From Blastomyces gilchristii SLH14081 (Eukaryota; Ascomycota; Eurotiomycetes; Onygenales; Ajellomycetaceae), in assembly GCF_000003855.2 (NCBI RefSeq), contig NW_003101648.1, positions 377,024 through 441,023 on the forward strand: a stretch of 64,000 nt of DNA. The letters run 5' to 3'. Shown here one piece after another: positions 57,150-64,000 of this stretch (positions are counted from its first letter, which is position 1; each line of letters begins with the position of its first letter). The position numbers were made by a program, and so were the translations under genes. Below the pieces are notes generated by a model. That model saw only the letters and a list, made by a program, of their open reading frames with translations, was not told where the DNA came from and did no database searches.

Positions 57150-60100
57150 TTTAATCTAAGATTTAATATCATGTCTGACTCTGATATTCTGATGAGTGAT
57201 ATTATAGATAAAAAGAATGAGTTTGATACTATACAGCTCATAAATATCTATAATGAAAAGTTATTGAAGAAAAATAATAATATCTGAATAATTAATAGAG
57301 AATTTCTGAACATAACTTTATCAAGAAACTCTATAATTGTAGAAGATTTCAATGCATATCATTTCTGATGAAATTCAGCATATAAAAGAGCAGTAAGAGC
57401 TGATAATCTGTTTAAATGAATCTTTGAGTATTTAATAGATTTAGTTAACAAGTCTGATCAATAAACATTCTTTAGAAAAGATATGAAACAGAAATCTATT
57501 ATAGATCTAATCTTCATATCACAAATTCTGATAGAAAAAAGACTTGTAAACTGACTTAGTAATTCAAATGAGACATCAGAATCAGATCATGAGATTATTC
57601 AATTTAATATTGAACTGAGTGAGAAATAAATGAGTGAAAATCCTCTTCTCTTGAATCAGTTTAATTTTGAAAAAGCTGACTGAAAGGCAGTTAAAGAAAG
57701 CATAAAACTGTTAAAATCTGAAAGACAGAGTGAGCTATGTTGAAATCCTGGTCAAGATATCTCAAATGAAATGCTTGAGAATAGAGTGAAGCTCATTACA
57801 TCTATTATTCTAGCAAGTGTTAAAGATAATATTTCAAAGAGAAAGTCTTCTGAGTATTCAAAACCTTGATGAAATGAGAATATCACATTTAAAAGAAAAC
57901 AATTGACTACTGCTAGAAGAGATTGAAAGAATGATATAATTTCTGATAAAGAGTTCAAAGCTGTCAGAAATGAATACTTTTCAGATATTAAAAGAGCTAA
58001 AACAGACTGCTGAAATAAATTTCTTAAAGAAGCACAAGAAAAGGAAGTTTTTAAAGCTTTTAACTATACTAAAATAAGAAGTGTAGCAAAACTTCTAATC
58101 ATGAAATATGAGTTTCAGAATGAATCATATACAGCAAACTCTTTTGAGAAAAAATATCAAGCTTTTATAAGAACTCTCTTTCAAAACTCATCAGATTCAG
58201 ATTCAGAGGAAGAGAATATGTCACTTCTCAACTATATTGATGAAAATGACTGGGAATGGCCTGATCTTACACAAGATGAATTAGAGTCAGCTATCTTCTC
58301 AAGTTCAGTTAAAACTGCTGCAGGGCCTGATTCAATTAATCACTTGATTATTCAAAATACATACTTCTACTTAAAGAATGAATATTTTGAGCTCTTTTTC
58401 AAATTGTCTTCAAATACTGTTCATCTTCTCTCTCTTTAGATAGTTCACTTATTTGTAAGTCTATTAGAGATTTCATCTTTTCTCTTCAGAGAGATATCTT
58501 CTTATGATCAATTTTCTCAACATTTAATGAAAAGAATTAATTTTTAATAAGTAAACATAGTCTATACAGTTGAGAGAGCATTTTCTTTGAAGTATTATTG
58601 TCATTTCAATCAAGAAATCTATTTCAATTCAGTTCATTTTCTGAGTTAACTGATGAAAATGAAGAAGAGACTCTTTCTCTGATTATATAATTTGAGCTCA
58701 TTCAATTAATCACTTGATTATTCAAAATACATACTTCTACTTAAAGAATGAATATTTTGAGCTCTTTTTCAATCTCTTGAAACATGGATATCATTCTGAA
58801 TGCTGGAGAGAAGCCACTGGAGTGATTCTTGTAAAATCTAATAGAAAAACTTCAATTTCTAAGTCTTATAGAGTAATATCTCTATTAAACTGTCTAGAAA
58901 AGGTTTTGGAAAAGATAATAGCTACTCAACTATCTTTTATAAGCTCTATTAATAACTCTCTTTTATTCAGTGAATAAATGAAAGATAGAAAACAATGTTC
59001 TGCAATTGACACTGTTCTCTCAGTTGTTTATAATATTCAAATAGCAAAGCATGAAGATCTGGTCTCAACTGCAGTTTTTATTGATATAAAAGAAGCATTT
59101 GATCATGTTTCAAAGTCAAAGTTAATTCAGACTTTGAAGATGTTAAAACTGCCACATTCTCTAATAAAATGAGTTAACTGTTTTATGTCTAAAAGAATTA
59201 TACAACTTTTCTTTGATGGAATGAAATAAGACAAGACTGAGATAAAAATAGAAGTGCTGTAAGAATCTTCAATCTCACTCATTTTATTTGCAATATACAC
59301 TGTATATCTATTCAAGAATAGAAATATGAAAATAGTGTGATCTCTGAGTTATATAGATGATATTGGTCTAGTCTACAGCTTAAAAACTATCAAAGAGAAT
59401 TTGAAAGTGATTGAAAAAGCTGTAAAGAAAATCTTTGTCAGAGCAGATATCAATCAAATTCAATTTAATATGAATAAAACTGAGTTAATTCATTTCTTTT
59501 CTAGATTCAATGAGAAAGAACTATCTCTAACTCTTTTAAATAGAGAGATTAAACCCAGTTTAAATGTCAAATGATTAGAAGTATGATTAAACTTCAAGTT
59601 GAATTTTAAATATCATATTCAACAAAGAACTGTGAAGGCAGAAAGACTATTGAACAACATTATCAGACTATCAAATACAGAGAGAGGTCTATTCTTCCAG
59701 ACTATGAGACAGTTATATATAGCCTGTATTACCTCAGTAGCTGATTATGAAGTTCAAGTTTGATGAAATAATCAAGGAAATTTCACTGAACTCTTTCAAA
59801 GTCTGTAAAACAGAGCTTTGAGAAGAATTCTGAGAGCATTCAAATCATCTTCTATTAAAGCAATGAAAATTGAAGCTTCAATTCCTTCTCCTGCTATTAG
59901 ATTTGAAAAGGCCTGTATGAACTATGCTCTGAGAGTTATAAAGATGAGCTTAAATCATATAATCAGAGAAAGAGTCTCATCTTCATTTTCATCAATTAAC
60001 TCTGGAAATGAACTGGATTGAAATAGATTTCTTGATTGAAATGAAAATAATTCTTCAAAGAAAATGCCCTCTCAACTGTACAGACTATACTCACTGATTA

Positions 60101-60725
60101 AGAATCAATTTTCTTCTTTAAATGTTGAAAAAGTTGATCATGAGAAGTTATCTTCTTGAAGAGAAAAGCTTGAATCTCTTATAGACTTATAAATAAGTGA
60201 ACTATCTAAAGAGAAAGAATATGAACAGCATTTGAAGAGAATTTCTACAATCAATATAAAAGACTCTATTTTGATTTATTTAGATGACTCAAAAAATGAG
60301 AATTTGAATAGATTAGGCACAGGCATTGCTTATACTGAAGATAATATTAATTTTATCTCAGATTTCTGAAATTTAGGCTGTGAATCTGAAGTCTTTGACA
60401 CTGAACTATTTGCAATAGTGAAAGCTTTTAAACTTATTAAAATAAAATCTTATAAAAGAGAAAATAGTTTGAAAGAGATATAGATATTCTCTGATAGTCA
60501 AGCTGCTTTAAAAAGACTTAGAAATAGTCAGATTTATAATGATCAAATGAATCTTGAACTGATCTTAAACTCTGTTTTAAAAATTCAAAAGAGAAGAACA
60601 TCAAAGCTGATAATTCATCTGTACTGAGTTCCTGCTCATATGAATATTCATGGCAATAAATTGGCTGATTCAGCTGCAAAAAAAGGTTCAGAATTAAGCA
60701 GATCTATTCAAAAAATTATCTCCTA
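57150..60725 (+). pseudogene. LINE ORF2: AP endonuclease, reverse transcriptase, RNase H
   Basis: Endonuclease: only the second half is clear. RT: fingers AAGPDSINHLIIQ, PKSYRPI-equivalent SKSYRVISLLNCLEKVLEK (the expected Pro has become Val through C to T), catalytic DIKEAFD, then SYIDDIG. RNase H: IYLDDS, ELFAIVKA, FSDSQAALK; the expected W of WVPAH is a TGA stop near 60627, while PAH is kept. Frames change at the 58330-58772 duplication. Target-primed reverse transcription would have been its role. Confidence 0.82.
58330..58772 (+). repeat. 73-bp direct repeat flanking a 297-bp insert inside LINE RT
   Basis: 58330-58402 and 58700-58772 are identical over 73 bp. The LINE coding sequence continues correctly only from the second copy (FELFFNLLKHGYHSECWRE). 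The 297-bp segment between is not LINE RT and I do not recognise it. Identity between the two copies in a region otherwise rich in transitions suggests a recent event. Confidence 0.85.
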
Positions 60726-61585
60726 GTCTTTTATAAAGAGAAAAATAAAAGAATCTTGTTTAGACAAGTGAAATGAAAGCTGGCAGAAATAAAAGAAGAG
60801 TATACATTATTCAAGATTTGAAACAAAACCCAAGTGAAAATCTTGTTCAATTAAATGTAAAAAGAAAATATTTTCATCTATAATACAGCTGAAATTAGAA
60901 CATGGCTATTTCAAATCTTATATGCAAAGATTTGATGATAGATTTGATTCAATAGAATGCTCATTCTGCAATATAAATGAGAATTCTGAGTATATTATAA
61001 TGCACTGTGCATTATACAATAGTCTCAGAGTTAGATTGAAAGAGAAGTATGATCTAAATTAATTAAATATAAGATTCTTATTCTGAACTGAGACAGGAAT
61101 TAAATACTTAATAGACTTTCTGTCAGAAACTCAAGCAGCTACAAGAAAATGGCTGAATTCAGAAATATCTGAATATGAAGAGGAGGAAATTGATCAGATA
61201 TAGTCTGTTAAAACAGCTATATACTATCTTTTAATAGTTTGTTTCATTACAGTCTCTCTTTATTTTACTTTACTTTTTTCTTTCTATTCTTTTCTACCTA
61301 TCTATTTAATGTGTCTATCTTTAAGACTGTGTTCTCCTTTCTTTTGTCATGATATTGTCAAATGGTTTCAAAGTATCAGAAGATGTTAAAATACTGCAAT
61401 TTGTAAACAGTTTTTGTATTCTGAGCTGGAATTTTCTGATTTTGCATATCTGAAATTGGTGAATGTATAATAGTTAACTTTATAGATATAGGAAAAACCC
61501 TGAGAACTTTTGATTCTCAGGTAGATGTCATAGTCTCTGACTGCATACATCTATAATTGAAGAATAATAATAATAATAATAATAA

Positions 61586-64000
61586 ATTGAAGATGTGTTA
61601 ATCATTATAACTGCAGCTTGAATAGCTTCATCTTAAAGTTCTCTTATGAGCTCACTGTTAAATAGTAAGCTTCTTGTCTTTTTATTTATAATATGATTGA
61701 CATGTTCTGCAGAGCTATTGAACTGTGATATATCAGATATAATAATCTCATGTATAATTTCTTTTTACTGACAGTAGGTCTTTAATTCATCACTTTTAAA
61801 TTCATCTCTATTATTTCAGTGTAAAGTCTCAATTCAATATTAAGTAGTGATCTCAATTCTATTAATAAAGATTATTAAACATGCAGTGATCTCACTCTTT
61901 AATATTATAAGAATAATTCATCTGTAGCATGTAACATTATCTATAATACTTATTTAATAATTAGCTCTCTCATGAGTAAAGAGGTTGATTTCATTATATA
62001 GTGTACAGTTATCATCTATAAGATTTATGAAGAATCTCATCACAGATTTGACAGTTCTTATCATTGATGTGAATATTGAATATGTTATTTTTATCTATAC
62101 ACAGATCTTACAGAATAGTAAAGCTCTGTTATTCTTAATTCTTATTCTCAGTTATGAATCTGCTGCTAATTTAGTGATATCTGCAGAGTTGAGATGACTA
62201 AGCTTTTAATATTATTATAACATTGTGTGTTTAACAATCTTAATATTTTTATTAAACAATGTTAGCAGAGAATCTTTTTTCTCTGCAGATCATAGAATTT
62301 TCACAGATTTAAATTCATTATTTAACATTGTGAATTGAATCAAGTCTCTAGTTATTAATTATTTTTTCAGAATGTAGATGTTCTTATCACTTAATTTAGT
62401 AGTAAAACTCAACATCTTATCAGAAGAGATTAACAAGATTAAATAAGTGTTTTTATAAATTAGTTACTTATATGTATAGCTCTGATATACAAGCTTCTCA
62501 AAACTCATAAGATTAATCTTCAGCTTAAGAATGTAGCAGGTATTCTACAGCAGCAGATTCACTTCTTTAACTGATATATTTATCTTCTTTATAACTACAG
62601 AAGCTGTCAATTCATCAGTTATCTTTAATATAATATTAATCTTCTACAGCACTATTGATATGAGATTCTTGTAAGATATAGTATAAACACTGAATTCAGA
62701 GTTCAGAACTCAGATATCTTTATCAGTTTAATCAGTAGAATAGACTGTTTCTGTTATATGAAATACTTACTCAATAATATTATAAACTGACACTCAGTCT
62801 GTTTCATTCTTATTCTTATTCTTATCACAGCTAGTAGAGTGTTTTTCAGAAAATTTCAATCAGTAATCTGTTTGAATGTGATCAATCTTCTGACAATGAT
62901 AATATATTTTAATAGTATTATTACTCTTTCTATCTGACTTAATAAAATCTTTGTTCTTGTTCTCAGATATCTTCTTCTTCTTCTTATTCTTTTTATTCTT
63001 TCTGTTGAAATCTTGAGTATTATTTACAGAGATGAGAGATTTATCAGTAGCTGACAATCATAGAAGAATATCTTAACATAATCTTATAAAATTATCTTTA
63101 AGTGTTCTAGTATTCTCATTCTTCTCTATTACATTTATTCAATTCTTTATAAAAGATAATCAATCTTTACTAATCTCTGTAAGAAGTCTGTTAAAAAACA
63201 TGAAATCTTTGACATTATATTTCAATCAGATATAATCAGTTCTGATTACAATTAAATATTTAATAAATATATAATTAGAACTCTTTGATTTTAATATTAT
63301 CTCAATCAATTCTTGAAATAGATGAGTTCTGTGAATAGCAGGTCTCTCAGTGAAATTATTCTTTATAACAGATTATAGAGAATAAGCAGATAGTTGAGAC
63401 TTCTTAAGTATAATAAAGTGAGATTTGATCTGTGAAGTAATTACAGACTATATATAGTTGTATAGTTAGATATTTCATTCTGATTAAAAATATTATATAT
63501 TTATACTGATATTCTCATTAGAATTAATCTGCTTATTATTAAGAATGTCATTCATTTCAGATTATCTCACTGTGAGCAGAATCTCTTCTTTTCATATAAA
63601 GTAATTTACAGAGTCAGTGAGTATAATAGACTTTTTTATAGATTTTACTTAATCTCTGAATTTATTAAGAATCTTTATTAATGCAGATATTCTACTCTTT
63701 CATTAAAGATAGTTTATTAAATCTGCACTAAGCTCTTTATTTTCATTTCTGTCTATCATCATTCACTTAACTTCATGCTGAAGTCTTGTAATTTCTAGTC
63801 TCATGTGAGTCTTCTCACTTACAGAGCTATTGTTATTTTAGTCACTTAAACTCTCTACATTATCTGATATCTCATTGATATCTTTAATCAGATGTTTGTA
63901 TTTATTGTTGAACTTGTCAGACTGTTCTTTCATAATTGTATTATCTGTCTCAAATATCTCAGAAGTCATCTTCTGATTTATTATTAATATTGACAGTAAT
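61586..64000 (-). mobile_element. Gypsy-type gag region (minus strand), continuing beyond window
   Basis: The minus strand reads a coiled-coil N-terminal part (about 63970-63700; KEQSDKFNNKYKHL) and a Lys-rich stretch. A zinc knuckle at about 62905-62860 reads YYHCQKIDHIQTDY, a CX2CX4HX4C in which the first and last Cys codons became Tyr through G to A. The left side was interrupted by LINE F1, whose TAA tail ends at 61585. The 5' end lies beyond 64000. No LTR is seen in the window. Confidence 0.7.

Larger units (their letters stand above)
54985..61585 (+). mobile_element. LINE copy F1, nearly full-length (I/Tad-like, TAA tail)
   Basis: Layout: 5' UTR with three GTCTGATCAACTTTTCA units (about 55113-55240); ORF1 from ATG 55252 with CCHC-type knuckles (56350-56550); AP endonuclease end (57280-57640; DFNAYH, SIIDLIF, SDHEIIQF); RT (58230-59480; DIKEAFDHVS, YIDD at 59350-59361); RNase H (60270-60720; YLDD, FSDSQAALK); a Cys/His C-terminal segment (60955-61015); 3' UTR; TAA tail to 61585. 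The order is that of RNase H-bearing non-LTR elements such as the I and Tad groups. It is inactive: several stops stand in ORF2 and a 370-bp duplication breaks the RT. It is the least decayed LINE here. Confidence 0.9.

Overview
The window looks like part of a filamentous ascomycete genome (Pezizomycotina). The protein set and short GT-AG introns fit Eurotiomycetes and perhaps Onygenales, but that finer placement is inference. It has a sharp two-compartment layout. A gene island of normal base composition (about 10.6-33.74 kb) is flanked by very AT-rich, CpG-depleted transposon deserts (1-10.43 kb and 33.75-64 kb). The desert elements carry dense C-to-T and G-to-A changes (TGG to TGA stops, catalytic Asp to Asn), the mark of repeat-induced point mutation (RIP) or a similar repeat-directed deamination.

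Gene island, left to right: a Cdc10-type septin (-), mitochondrial ribosomal protein bL32m (+), a Ski8-like WD40 protein (+), kinetochore subunit Spc25 (-), RNA polymerase I initiation factor Rrn6 (+), a CHY-zinc-finger/RING ubiquitin ligase (-), a small LYR/DUF1763-like protein (-), a large DUF2293 protein (+), the copper chaperone Atx1 (-), and the RING end of a gene cut at the right island edge (-). These are unrelated housekeeping genes, not a pathway cluster. I rebuilt exon structures by hand from splice sites and reading-frame continuity.

Left desert: the 3' part of a LINE with a TAA-repeat tail lies inside a dead Ty3/gypsy element whose gag, RT, RNase H and integrase can still be traced. 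A 373-bp tRNA-derived SINE with 14-bp target-site duplications also sits in that element. A gypsy LTR, two tandem LINE 3' ends (the second an internally deleted LINE) and a Copia-like 3' end complete the side.

Right desert: a nested structure. One LINE copy, starting near 35.07 kb, was interrupted in turn by a 506-bp MITE, a 10.4-kb LTR element with 325-bp LTRs, and a 5.6-kb gypsy with 283-bp LTRs. It resumes and stops at 53.59 kb. The 10.4-kb element itself holds another gypsy fragment, two SINE copies, a decayed hAT transposase and a third MITE. A much more complete LINE (about 54.99-61.59 kb) follows, with zinc-knuckle ORF1, AP endonuclease, RT, RNase H and TAA tail. The window ends in a minus-strand gypsy gag.

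Most notable: (1) the SINE and the LINE share the same 3' end, so the SINE is probably mobilised by the LINE; (2) three MITEs of identical length with 8-bp duplications share a terminus with the decayed hAT transposase element, and one has an empty-site paralogue in the window; (3) within LTR pairs the CpGs survive mainly at the outer element edges and are lost at the inner ends; (4) the SINEs keep CpGs throughout; (5) an unmutated GC-rich fragment of possible host-gene origin sits inside the right desert.
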